Shown piece after piece: positions 1-7,229 of a DNA stretch of 9,152 bases. The translations under genes were made by a program, and so were the position numbers. Position 1 is the first letter of the stretch. Each line of letters starts with the position of its first letter. This DNA is from CAWJAP01 sp963834365 (GTDB lineage: Bacteria > Acidobacteriota > Vicinamibacteria > Vicinamibacterales > Vicinamibacteraceae): contig CAWIBS010000005.1 in assembly GCA_963834365.1 (NCBI GenBank), forward strand, positions 1 to 9,152, given 5' to 3'. The notes under the pieces were generated by a model. That model ran no database searches, was not told where the DNA came from, and was given only the letters and a program-made list of their open reading frames with translations.

Positions 1-352
1 AGCGTGCCCCCACCCACGGTCGTGGGCCAAGGTCACTGAGATCGACTCGATACGACGCGAAGATGTTCACCGGTGGCTCGGTCAGCGCTGCCTTGCGGCG
101 GCCGCTGTCCCCGAGGGCCGCCATGAGCGGTTTGTTGGCGAGATACGCCTGCTCCACCCTCAGACGGTCGGCTTGGGACTCGAAGAGATTCAACCACCAG
201 ACCTGGCGCGGGCCGCTCAGCGGCTCCAGGGCGAGATAGGGATGCGGACCACCGAGCCTGGCGCAGTGAGCCGTCACCTCGTCTTCGACGACCTTGTAAG
301 CCGCTTCGCAATCTGGCTTGAGAATCTCGCGAACGATCTGGAGGATGGGCAC
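1..352 (-). CDS. Conserved protein of unknown function, GTG start, cut by left window edge
   Basis: An open frame of 117 codons runs from a GTG at 352-350 to the left edge without a stop, so the C-terminus is missing. The GTG follows the stop of the upstream lipoprotein gene by two bases, which suggests translational coupling; no good ribosome binding site is visible. The protein starts VPILQIVREI, has a central PHPYLALEPLSGPRQVWW stretch (about residues 36-53) and later LMAALGDSGRRKA (about 76-88) and NIFASYRVDL (about 96-105). The alternation of a strand-like start, helix and Trp-rich strand resembles small ferredoxin-like (dimeric alpha/beta barrel, NIPSNAP-like) proteins; this is inference from pattern, not a verified match. 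No signal peptide or membrane segment is seen. Coding character is supported by the coherent amino-acid composition and the tight spacing to its neighbour. Function unknown. Confidence 0.65.
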   Translation of the reverse strand, partial: MPILQIVREILKPDCEAAYKVVEDEVTAHCARLGGPHPYLALEPLSGPRQVWWLNLFESQADRLRVEQAYLANKPLMAALGDSGRRKAALTEPPVNIFASYRVDLSDLGPRPWVGAR

Positions 353-354
353 GG

Positions 355-780
355 CTAGTGTTGTCGCGACGCCACTTCCCTGGCGATCTGCGGCCCCGTC
401 TGGTCGATCGCCTCGGTCAGGATGCGCTGACAACCGGTCAGCAGCGCGTCCGTCTTCGCGTCCTTCGGACCGGCGACCGAGCACACCAACTGGATGACGT
501 CCCGGCCGTCCTTCACCGGCAACCGTCTGAGGCCAACGTCGAGACGGTGGAGATCGTCTCCGGTCAGGGCGGCGTTGTGCTCGCGCATCAAGTGAACGTA
601 CTGGCCCAGCCAGTTCCCGGCCATCCACTGCGCGATTTCCTGACGGGTGCGATCGTCCCACCACTCCGGGATGGCGACGTAGGCGTCGATGCGGGGCGTC
701 GTCGCCCCGCACCCGACGAATCCCCCCACGGCGAGGGCGAGGATCGTCGTCCGTGCGACGCGACAGAACCCGGCCGGCAT
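355..780 (-). CDS. Putative small lipoprotein of unknown function
   Basis: A 141-residue protein with an N-terminal export signal: basic residues R7 and R10, a hydrophobic stretch at about 11-22, then FVGC with Cys24. The FVGC lipobox is imperfect because Phe replaces the usual Leu at -3, so lipoprotein processing is likely but not certain. The mature part is rich in Trp near its start (W40, W41, W52, W57) and carries two further cysteines, C100 and C117, which could form a disulfide in the periplasm. I do not recognise the family. An AGGA lies about 11 bases before the ATG at 780-778. It lies 53 bases downstream of the 102-residue gene and ends two bases before the next gene, so it probably belongs to the tail of the efflux operon. 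A role in envelope function is plausible from location only. Confidence 0.65.
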   Translation of the reverse strand: MPAGFCRVARTTILALAVGGFVGCGATTPRIDAYVAIPEWWDDRTRQEIAQWMAGNWLGQYVHLMREHNAALTGDDLHRLDVGLRRLPVKDGRDVIQLVCSVAGPKDAKTDALLTGCQRILTEAIDQTGPQIAREVASRQH

Positions 781-810
781 CGGCCGCGATCCTACCAGTT
801 CTCATAAAGG

Positions 811-828
811 GGGAACGCTGGCGCTCCC
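811..828 (-). terminator. Weak hairpin between two small genes, possible attenuator or terminator
   Basis: On the minus strand the sequence GGGAGCGCCAGCGTTCCC can fold with outer pairs GGGA/TCCC, one mismatch, then GC pairs around a loop of about four bases. It is followed by CCCTTTAT, only a poor T-run. It sits in the 53-base gap between the 102-residue gene and the lipoprotein gene. It could reduce read-through into the last two genes, but the T-run is too short to call a strong intrinsic terminator. Confidence 0.2.
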
Positions 829-833
829 TCTCC

Positions 834-1142
834 TCAATGCGCCGACAGTTTCGTCATGATCGATTCGACTTCGCCGGTTCCGGCGCCGACGAAGCGAGCG
901 ACATCAGCCTCATGGCCGTGCGGATACCCGAGGAGATTGTGCAGGGCGTTGACGGCGACGTTGTTTAGCCCGCGACTGTGGAGATTAACGGCTGGCCAGT
1001 GCTGGGCCAGGCGCCGCACCTTGCCCCAATCCAGGCCGATGAGCGCCTTGAACTCCCAGTCGTCGAAGAAGGGGCCGTTCGCCGCGGCGAGGAGGCACTG
1101 CCTCACGAGCTCGCTTTCGTAATCGTCCAGATCGTCGATCAT
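834..1142 (-). CDS. 102-residue protein of an uncharacterised conserved family
   Basis: The frame is open further upstream to 1343, but that part is antisense-like, Arg-rich sequence overlapping the end of the outer-membrane factor gene. The ATG at 1142-1140 gives a sensible acidic start (MIDDLDDYES) and a 29-base gap from the preceding gene. A GGA lies about 7 bases upstream, a weak ribosome site. The protein is small, soluble and probably helical, with no signal peptide. Recognisable stretches are NGPFFDDWEFKALIGLDW (residues 22-39), AQHWP (46-50) and LNNVAVNALHNLLGYPHG (59-76). From memory the FF..WEF and N.L.NLLGYPHG pattern recurs in short uncharacterised proteins of high-GC bacteria, where it has no assigned function; I could not check this. 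Its place directly behind an efflux pump may be fortuitous or may mark an accessory role. Confidence 0.75.
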   Translation of the reverse strand: MIDDLDDYESELVRQCLLAAANGPFFDDWEFKALIGLDWGKVRRLAQHWPAVNLHSRGLNNVAVNALHNLLGYPHGHEADVARFVGAGTGEVESIMTKLSAH

Positions 1143-1171
1143 CGTCGTATCCGTTTCAGCGTCTCTCCACC

Positions 1172-2593
1172 TCACTCGGGAAGGCCGCCGAGCGTCTTGT
1201 AGAGCGCCACGATTGCGTGAACACACCGGCTTCCGCCTGTGCCACCGCCTCTTCGGCCTGCAGCTGCGTCCGTTCGGCGTCGAGCAGCTCGAGAAAATCA
1301 GCGAGACCTTCGCGGTAGCGCAGCCGCGCGATGCCGGCGGCACGGGCGCTCTCCCGCGCCTGATCGGCGAGCTTCAGCAGGCGTTCCTGCTGCTCCCGGT
1401 AGGTGACGAGCGCGTTCTCCGTCTCCTCGAGCGCCTGCAGGATCGACTGGTCGTATGCGGCCAGCAGCTCGCGCGTCCCGGCTTCGGCGCCGCGCAATCG
1501 GGCACGCGCGCTTCCCAGGTCGAATCCCGCCCAGCTCAGGGCCGGAGTCACCGCCCACGCAAACGAATCGCTCTTGCCGAACATGTTGCCGCGCCCGGCG
1601 AGCAGCCCGAGGACGCCCGACAGCGTGATGCGCGGGTAGAGATCGGCCCGGGCCACCCCTTCCCTCGCCGCCGCGGCCGCCAGGCGCCGTTCCGCCGCCC
1701 GCACGTCCGGGCGCCGGTCGCAGCAGCGTCGAGGGATCGCCGATCGCGAGTGTCCGCGCCAGCACCGGGTAGGCGCGCGGCGCCAGGTCGACGCCGACGT
1801 TCCCCGGACGCGCGCCGACCAGCACCGCGAGCCGGTTCGTTCGTGCGGCACTCGCCGTGCGCACCAGCGGAAACAGCGCTTCGGTGGCGGCGACGCGCGC
1901 CGCCGCGCTGGCGACGTCCTGCTCCTCGCCGAAGCCGGCGTCGCGCCGCACCTCGGTCAGCCGCAGCGACTCGCGCTGGTTGGCCAGGCTGCGATCCAGC
2001 ACCGCCAGCTGCTGCTGCAGCCCGCGCAGCTCGAAGTAGTTCCGCGCTACTTCGGCGGCGATGCTGACCCGCACCGCCTCGAGGTCGGCGTCGAAGCTCT
2101 GGGCGTTGGCGGCAGCGGACCGGACGGCCGATCGGATCCGGCCGAAGAGATCGAGCTCCCAGTAGGCGTCGAACCCGGCGCGATACGTGGTCACGCGCAC
2201 CGGCTCGTCGGTGAAGCCGGGGATGACCTGATCGCGGACGTCCACCGACGCGCCGACGGTCACGATCGGATACCGGTCGCGTTCGATGTCGTCGAAGACG
2301 GTGCGCGACTGCTCGAGGCGCGCGAGCGCCATGCGGACGTCGGCGTTCGACGCCAGCGCCGAGTTCTCGAGCTGTTCGAGGACGGGATCGTCGAAGAGAC
2401 GCCACCACTTCGGGTCGTACGGCGCGAGGCTGAACAGAGAAGGATCGCCCGCCTCGGCGAGCGCCGCAGGTTCAGCGTGCTTGACAGACGTTCCGCCGCG
2501 CAGGGCGCAGCCTGACGCCACCGCCGTCGCCGCGACCATCGTCGATATCCGTAAGACGGCGCGCAGTCGCGCGCCGCTGCGCATCGCTCTCAT
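1172..2593 (-). CDS. Outer-membrane efflux lipoprotein, OprN/OprM (NodT) family, interrupted by two frameshifts
   Basis: This is the outer-membrane channel that joins the adaptor and RND transporter into a tripartite pump. The ATG at 2593-2591 lies three bases after the transporter stop, with AAGGA (2603-2607) nine bases upstream. Residues 1-28 form a signal peptide ending in ASGC, so Cys29 would be lipidated. Family marks are WWRLFDDPVL (63-72) and YWELDLFGR (144-152), then a second half with RRPDVRAAERRLA and the closing VALYKTLGGLPE. These parts are not in one frame. After codon 292 (CGA at 1718-1720) an extra base in the GG at 1716-1717 shifts the frame, and a missing base near 1211 shifts it back. 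The two indels compensate, so the restored gene spans 474 codons including the TGA at 1172-1174, giving a 473-residue protein of normal family length. As written, about 500 bases would be mistranslated. Family assignment is firm; whether the gene is functional depends on whether the indels are real. Confidence 0.88.
1211..1212 (-). other. Frameshift site 2 in outer-membrane factor gene (one base missing)
   Basis: In the central frame the protein reads AGVFTQ up to the codon at 1213-1215. The family C-terminus VALYKTLGGLPE continues from the codon at 1208-1210 in a frame one base short. The two bases left over (TC on the minus strand) would form Ser if a G were restored before GTGGCG. This shift cancels the one near 1716. 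Confidence 0.8.
1716..1717 (-). other. Frameshift site 1 in outer-membrane factor gene (one extra base)
   Basis: The minus strand reads CTG CTG CGA and then CCGG. With one C removed, the frame continues as CGG CGC CCG GAC, giving LLRRRPDV, the usual conserved motif of this family. With the base present the frame runs into Arg/Gly/Pro-rich nonsense and stops near 1298. Confidence 0.85.
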
Positions 2594-2596
2594 GAC

Positions 2597-5500
2597 CTAC
2601 TGTCCTTCTGCCGCCGCCGGCGCCGGCGCCGGCGCGATGCGGAACGGCCGTCCCGACAGCCGCGCCACGGCGTTGCCGATGACCGAATAGAAGACTGGGG
2701 TGAGGAACAGGCCGAAGATCGTCACACCCAACATGCCGGCGAACACCGCCACGCCCATCGCATGACGAATCTCCGCCCCCGCCCCGCTCGAGAACACGAG
2801 CGGCAGGACGCCCATGATGAACGCCACCGAGGTCATGAGCACCGGACGCAGCCGGATGCGGCAGGCGGTCAGGATCGCCGTGGCCCGGTCGTCTCCCTGC
2901 TCCTCCCGATGCCTGGCGAACTCGACGATCAGAATCGCGTTCTTGCACGCGAGTCCCGCCAGCACCAGGAAACTGATCTGCGTGAAGACGTTGTTGTCGC
3001 CCGACGTCAGCCACACGCCGGCGATGGCCGAGAGCAGGGTCATCGGCACGATGAGAATCACGCTCAGAGGCAGCGAGAAGCTCTCGTATTGCGCCGCCAG
3101 GACCACGTACACGAGCAGCACGCAGAGCGGGAAAATCAGCAGCATCGTGTTGCCCGAGACCATGTCCTGATACGCCAGCTCGGTCCACTCGAAGGTCATG
3201 CCGCGCGGCAGGACCGTCGCCAGCGCGCCGGCGATTGCGGCTTGCGCCTGCCCGGAGCTGTAGCCGGGCGCCGGTCCACCGTTGATCTCCGCCGCCGGGA
3301 ACCCGTTGTAGTGCATCACCTGATCCGGGCCGTAGCCGCGCTCCACCTTCAGAAGCGACCCCAGCGGGACCATCTCGCCGGCGGCGTTTCGCGTCTTCAG
3401 CCGCGGGATCTGCTCCGGCTCGAGCCGGAACGATGATTCCGCCTGCACGTTGACCTGATACGTCCGGCCGAAGCGATTGAAGTCGTTGACGTAGAGCGAC
3501 CCGAGATAGACCTGCAGCGTCTCGAACACGTCGGTCAGGCCGACGCCGTAGGTCTTGGCGCGCTCCCGATCGAGCCGCGTGTCGATCTGCGGCACGCTCA
3601 CCTGGAAGCTCGAGAACAAGCCGGCCAGCGCCGGGTCCGCCGATCCCTTGGCGATTGCTGCCTGGACCTGCGCGTGCAGCGCTTCGAAGCCGGTTCCCGC
3701 CCGGTCCTCCACATACAGCTTGAAGCCGCCCACCGTTCCCAGCCCCTGCACCGGCGGCGGCGGGAAGATCGCCACGAAGGCGTCCTCGATGGCGCCGAAT
3801 CGCTGATTGAGATCCCTGACGATAGATTGGGCGTCGAGCCCCGCATGCCCGGCGCGCTCGGCCGCGGGCTTGAGCGTCACGAACGCGATGCCCGTGTTCG
3901 ACTGGTTGACGAACCCGTTGATCGAGAGGCCGGGAAATGCCACGGAGCTGGCCACGCCCGGATGCTCGAGCGCGAGCGACGACATCGTCCGGATGACCCC
4001 TTCGGTGCGGTCGAGCGTGGCCGCATCCGGCAGCTGCGCGAAGGCAACGAGATAGTCCTTGTCCTGTGGCGGCACGAAGCCCTGCGGCACGCGCGTGTAG
4101 CCGACGACGGTCAGACCAATCAGCCCGACGTAGAGCACGATGGCCATCGCGGACACGCGCAGGACCCGGCCGACACCGGCCGCGTAGAGGGCCGACGCGG
4201 CGCCGAAGAACCGGTTGAACCGCCGGAAGAACCAGCCGAACAGCCAGTCGGCTGCCCGTTGCACCCCGTCGCGTGGCGCGTCGCGCGGCAGCAGCAGCCG
4301 CGACGCCAGCGCCGGGCTCAACGTCAGTGAGTTGAAGGCCGAGATCACCGTCGAGATCGCGATCGTCAGGGCGAACTGCCGGTAGAACTGCCCCGTCAGG
4401 CCGCTGATGAACGCCGTCGGCACGAACACCGCGCAGAGCACCAGGGCGATGGCGATGATTGGCCCCGACACCTCGTCCATCGCCTTTCGCGTCGCCTCTA
4501 TCGGCGTCGCCCCCAGCTCGATGTGCCGCTCGACGTTCTCCACCACCACAATCGCATCGTCCACGACGATGCCGATGGCCAGGACCAGACCGAAGAGCGA
4601 CAGCGTGTTCAGCGAGAAGCCGAGCCCGAGCATCACCGCAAACGTGCCGATGAGCGACACCGGCACCGCGACGAGCGGAATGATCGACGCGCGCCACGTC
4701 TGCAGGAACACCATGACCACGATGACGACGAGCAGGATGGCTTCGAACAGCGTCTCGACGACGGCGCGGATCGACTCGCGGACGTAGACCGTGGGGTCGT
4801 AGACGACGCGGAAGTCGACGCCGTCGGGAAAGCTCTCCTTGAGCCTCGCCATCAGCGCGCGAACGTCCGACGAGGCCTGCAGCGCGTTGGTCCCCGGCCG
4901 CTGGAAGATGCCGATCGCGACCGCGGGCTGGTTGTCGAGAAGACTCCGGAGCGCGTATCGATTGGCGCCCATCTCGACCCGTCCGACGTCGCGGATCTTC
5001 GTGATCTGGCCGCCGGGTGCGGCGCGGACGACGATGTCGGCGAACTCTTCCTCCGACGTCAGGCGTCCCTGCGCGTTGACCGACAACTGAAACGTGGTGT
5101 CCGACGGCGCCGGGGGCGACCCGAGCACACCGGCGGCAACCTGGAGGTTCTGCTCGCGAATCGCGCGAACCACGTCGGTCGCGGTCAATTGCCGCGCCGC
5201 CAGGCGATCGGGATCCAGCCAGACGCGAAGGCTGAACTCGCCGGCGCCGAAGACCTGCACGCTGCCCACGCCAGGCAGACGGGCAATCTCGTCCTTCACG
5301 TTGAGATAGGCGTAGTTCGACAGATACAGCATGTCGTAGCGCTCGTCGGGCGAGACGAGATGCACGACCATGATGAAATCCGGCGACGCCTTTTCGGTGG
5401 TGACGCCGATCCGCTGCACTTCCTGAGGCAGCCGCGGCAGCGCCTGCGACACGCGGTTCTGAATCTGCACTTGCGCGTTGTCGAGATCGGTCCCGAGGCC

Positions 5501-5788
5501 GAAGGTCACCGTCAGCGTCAGCTGGCCGTCAGCCGTCGATTGCGAATACATGTAGAGCATGCCTTCGACGCCGTTGATCTGCTGCTCGATCGGGGACGCG
5601 ACGGTCTCGGCGATGACTTTCGGATTGGCGCCCGGATAGCTCGCCCGGACGATCACGGTCGGCGGAACGACGCTGGGATACTCACTGACCGGCAGGCGCA
5701 GCAGCGCCAGCCCGCCAGCGATGACGAGCAGGAGGGACAGCACGGCCGCAAAGATCGGCCGGGTAATGAAGAATCTCGAGAAGTTCAT
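2597..5788 (-). CDS. RND multidrug efflux transporter, inner-membrane permease, MexF-like (HAE1 family)
   Basis: A full-length 1063-residue proton-driven RND transporter that would take substrates from the periplasm or inner membrane and pass them to the outer-membrane channel. It starts MNFSRFFITRPIFAAVLSLL, giving TM1 at about 10-30, and has the duplicated layout: a periplasmic loop (about 31-340), a TM block (about 341-560), a second periplasmic loop (about 561-875) and a last TM block (about 876-1040). TM4 carries GIVVDDAIVVVENVER with D410 and D411, matching AcrB D407/D408. K949 in CKNAILIVEFA matches AcrB K940, and RLRPVLMTS (about 979-987) holds the conserved TM10 arginine. Stretches such as FPPPPVQGLGTVGGF and YLGSLYVNDFNRFGRTYQVNVQAE are very close to what I recall of Pseudomonas MexF. 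That subfamily exports chloramphenicol, fluoroquinolones and trimethoprim; the substrate here is not known. The gene is intact, lies 20 bases after the adaptor stop, has only a weak ribosome site, and ends in a short Ala/Pro tail. Confidence 0.97.
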   Translation of the reverse strand: MNFSRFFITRPIFAAVLSLLLVIAGGLALLRLPVSEYPSVVPPTVIVRASYPGANPKVIAETVASPIEQQINGVEGMLYMYSQSTADGQLTLTVTFGLGTDLDNAQVQIQNRVSQALPRLPQEVQRIGVTTEKASPDFIMVVHLVSPDERYDMLYLSNYAYLNVKDEIARLPGVGSVQVFGAGEFSLRVWLDPDRLAARQLTATDVVRAIREQNLQVAAGVLGSPPAPSDTTFQLSVNAQGRLTSEEEFADIVVRAAPGGQITKIRDVGRVEMGANRYALRSLLDNQPAVAIGIFQRPGTNALQASSDVRALMARLKESFPDGVDFRVVYDPTVYVRESIRAVVETLFEAILLVVIVVMVFLQTWRASIIPLVAVPVSLIGTFAVMLGLGFSLNTLSLFGLVLAIGIVVDDAIVVVENVERHIELGATPIEATRKAMDEVSGPIIAIALVLCAVFVPTAFISGLTGQFYRQFALTIAISTVISAFNSLTLSPALASRLLLPRDAPRDGVQRAADWLFGWFFRRFNRFFGAASALYAAGVGRVLRVSAMAIVLYVGLIGLTVVGYTRVPQGFVPPQDKDYLVAFAQLPDAATLDRTEGVIRTMSSLALEHPGVASSVAFPGLSINGFVNQSNTGIAFVTLKPAAERAGHAGLDAQSIVRDLNQRFGAIEDAFVAIFPPPPVQGLGTVGGFKLYVEDRAGTGFEALHAQVQAAIAKGSADPALAGLFSSFQVSVPQIDTRLDRERAKTYGVGLTDVFETLQVYLGSLYVNDFNRFGRTYQVNVQAESSFRLEPEQIPRLKTRNAAGEMVPLGSLLKVERGYGPDQVMHYNGFPAAEINGGPAPGYSSGQAQAAIAGALATVLPRGMTFEWTELAYQDMVSGNTMLLIFPLCVLLVYVVLAAQYESFSLPLSVILIVPMTLLSAIAGVWLTSGDNNVFTQISFLVLAGLACKNAILIVEFARHREEQGDDRATAILTACRIRLRPVLMTSVAFIMGVLPLVFSSGAGAEIRHAMGVAVFAGMLGVTIFGLFLTPVFYSVIGNAVARLSGRPFRIAPAPAPAAAEGQ
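2603..2607 (-). promoter_or_regulatory. Ribosome binding site for the outer-membrane factor gene
   Basis: AAGGA on the minus strand, nine bases before the ATG at 2593. It lies inside the last codons of the RND transporter gene, so translation of the two genes is probably coupled. It supports the 2593 start. Confidence 0.6.
2617..2634. repeat. Short GC tandem repeat (three copies of ccggcg) in the transporter C-terminal tail
   Basis: Three exact copies of the hexamer ccggcg, encoding on the minus strand the Ala-Pro repeats of the RND transporter tail (IAPAPAPAAAEGQ). The repeat unit is close to self-complementary, so it could vary in copy number by slippage or form a hairpin just before the next start codon. 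Confidence 0.7.
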
Positions 5789-5808
5789 GATGGGCTCGCG
5801 GAAGTCAC

Positions 5809-7040
5809 CTACTGCGCGCTCGCGGCGGGATTGGCGGACGCCGCGGTCGGCGAACCTGCGGCCGTCCCGCCGCGATCCATGGCCACCGCCTCGGGCTCGA
5901 CGGTGGCGCCGGGTCTGATTCGTTGAAGCCCGTTGACGACGACGATCTCACCGCCGGCGAGACCCGTGCGTATGACCCGCAGGCCATCGACGATGGGGCC
6001 GAGCGTGACGGCCGATACGCCACCTTGCGGTTGCCGTCGATGACGAAGACGAAACGCTTGTCGAGATCGGTGCCGACGGCACGGTCCTGCACCAGCACGC
6101 CCTTGTAGCGGCCGGTGCCTGGCAGGCGGAGGCGGACGAACAGTCCGGGCGTCAGGCTCCGATCCTTGTTGTCGAAGATGGCGCGGCCGTGAATGGTGCC
6201 GGTGGACGGATCGACCTGGTTGTCGAGGAAGTTCATCCGGCCCTCGTGCGGGAAGCCCTGATCGTTGGCCAGTGCCATGCGAATCGGGATCCCGTTCTCG
6301 CGCGCGCCCGCCCGCTTCCCGGCCCGGGCGAGATCGCCATATCGGAGGAACGTCTGCTCATCGGCGTCGAACGACGCATAGATGGGCGACAGCGACACGA
6401 CCGTGGTGAGGAGCGTCGCCTCGCCGGGGCCGCTCGACACGAGATTGCCTTCGGTGACGATGGCGCGTCCGACCCTGCCGTCGATGGGCGAGATGACGCG
6501 CGTGAACTCGAGATCGAGGGCTGCCGCCCGCATCGCCGCGCCGACGGCTTCCACTTGCGCCGAGGCCTCCGCTGCCGCGGATGACCGGCGCTCGCGCTCC
6601 TCGAGGGACATCGCGTTCTCGCCCGAGAGGCGTTCGGCGCGCTGAAGCTCGGAGCCCGTGCGCTGCACCGTCGCGCGCGCACGCGCCAGTTCCGCCGTGA
6701 GCCGATCGACCTGGGCCTGGTACGGGCGCGGGTCGATCTGGAACAGCAGCTGCCCCTTGCGAACGAGCGCGCCTTCTTCGAATGGCGCCGAGGTGATGAG
6801 CCCGGAGACGCGGGGACGGATGGCGACGACATCCACCGCTTCGAGGCGGCCGGTGAACTCGTCCCATTCGGTGATGTCGCGCGCCACTGCCGGGGCCACC
6901 GTCACCTTGGCGGCCGGTGGCGCGGATTGCTGCGCCGCCGGACTCGCGCAGCTTGTCAGGACGCTGGCGGCCAGACCCGCGAGGGCCAGCCGCGAGACAA
7001 CTTTCGCGATCGCGTTTGAGGAGACGACAGGCGTGACCAT
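5809..7040 (-). CDS. Periplasmic adaptor (membrane fusion) lipoprotein, MexE/OqxA-like, one frameshift
   Basis: The adaptor bridges the RND transporter and outer-membrane channel. ATG at 7040-7038 is the only upstream choice because a TGA (7049-7047) precedes it in frame. Residues 1-30 form a signal peptide ending in LTSC, with Cys31 as lipidation site. Then come the family's start (ITEWDEFTGRLEAVDVVAIRPRVSG, about 56-80), the lipoyl half-motif with FQIDPRPYQ (100-108), a charged alpha-hairpin (about 105-175), the second half with ISPIDGRVGR (183-192), and the beta-barrel region with LTPGLFVRLRLP. After codon 343 (CGG at 6012-6014) one base is missing. In the next frame the C-terminal membrane-proximal domain continues as VTLGPIVDGLRVIRTGL, IVVVNGLQRIRPGA and an Ala-rich tail to TAG at 5811-5809. 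The repaired protein would be 410 residues, normal for the family. As written, the end is Ser/Arg/Pro-rich and would stop near 5805. Family assignment is firm, function conditional on the indel. Confidence 0.9.
6010..6011 (-). other. Frameshift site in adaptor gene (one base missing)
   Basis: On the minus strand TAT CGG is followed by CC and then by GTC ACG CTC GGC in a frame one base short. Restoring one base gives Y-R-P-V-T-L-G-P, the expected link into the C-terminal domain of MexE-type adaptors. The site is a CC next to GG, a short G/C run. Confidence 0.8.
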
Positions 7041-7053
7041 AGACCGTCAGCAT

Positions 7054-7069
7054 GGCGGTTCGATCCGCC
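7054..7069. promoter_or_regulatory. Imperfect 16-base palindrome, possible operator or RNA hairpin
   Basis: ggcggttcgatccgcc is self-complementary apart from a single T/T pair at 7059 and 7064. It ends 13 bases before the adaptor ATG. As DNA it could be the site of a dimeric regulator such as the adjacent NarL-type protein. As RNA on the minus strand, GGCGG/CCGCC would form a five-pair stem that ties up the GGAGG-like sequence just upstream. Neither role is shown. Confidence 0.35.
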
Positions 7070-7219
7070 TCCGGACAATCGGGCACAAGGTCCATGCTGG
7101 CCTCCTCCATGGGCAGCAGATCCGACTGCGGCTTCGTGGTGAGATCGAGGTGCGACATTTGGCCGAGATCGCCCTCGTCCCGACGCCTGAGTGCGATGCC
7201 GGCCCGATGGCGGGATAAT

Positions 7220-7223
7220 GAGG
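7220..7223 (+). promoter_or_regulatory. Ribosome binding site deciding the kinase start
   Basis: GAGG followed by six bases and the ATG at 7230. The other in-frame starts, ATG 7218 and GTG 7191, have poorer or badly spaced sites, so 7230 is preferred. Confidence 0.45.
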
Positions 7224-7229
7224 CTGGCC

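Larger units (their letters stand above)
7041..7229. promoter_or_regulatory. Divergent intergenic region between efflux operon and two-component operon
   Basis: The only sizeable gap between opposing genes in the window; promoters for both units must lie here or further inside the genes. I see no convincing -35/-10 pair on either strand. A GATAAT at 7214-7219 has no matching -35 and would put the transcript start almost at the kinase ATG. The region holds an imperfect palindrome (7054-7069) and a minus-strand frame with strongly GC-ending codons (from an ATG at 7158), both described separately. Confidence 0.6.

Noticed and set aside
358..807. Plus-strand open frame of 149 codons opposite the lipoprotein gene
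   Set aside because: Low-complexity Arg/Asp/His-rich product antisense to a gene with a clear signal peptide and operon spacing.
1143..1343. Upstream extension of the 102-residue protein to an ATG at 1343
   Set aside because: The extension is Arg/Ser/Cys-rich, overlaps the C-terminal coding part of the outer-membrane factor, and the internal ATG at 1142 gives a natural gene start.
2472..4697. Minus-strand open frame of 741 codons inside the transporter gene, running into the outer-membrane factor gene
   Set aside because: It is the same strand but a different frame from the real transporter; the product is Arg/Gly/Ala-rich without structure.
4523..5926. Long plus-strand open frame of 467 codons opposite the transporter gene
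   Set aside because: Its product is rich in Arg, Asp and His with no family motifs, and it lies antisense to a full-length, fully recognisable RND transporter. High G+C at third codon positions produces such antisense frames.
7214..7219. GATAAT as a -10 promoter element for the two-component operon
   Set aside because: No -35-like hexamer at suitable distance, and it overlaps a possible start codon; transcription would begin only a few bases before the chosen ATG.
7191..7229. Earlier kinase starts, GTG at 7191 or ATG at 7218
   Set aside because: Neither has a well-spaced ribosome site, whereas ATG 7230 has GAGG six bases upstream. They cannot be fully excluded.
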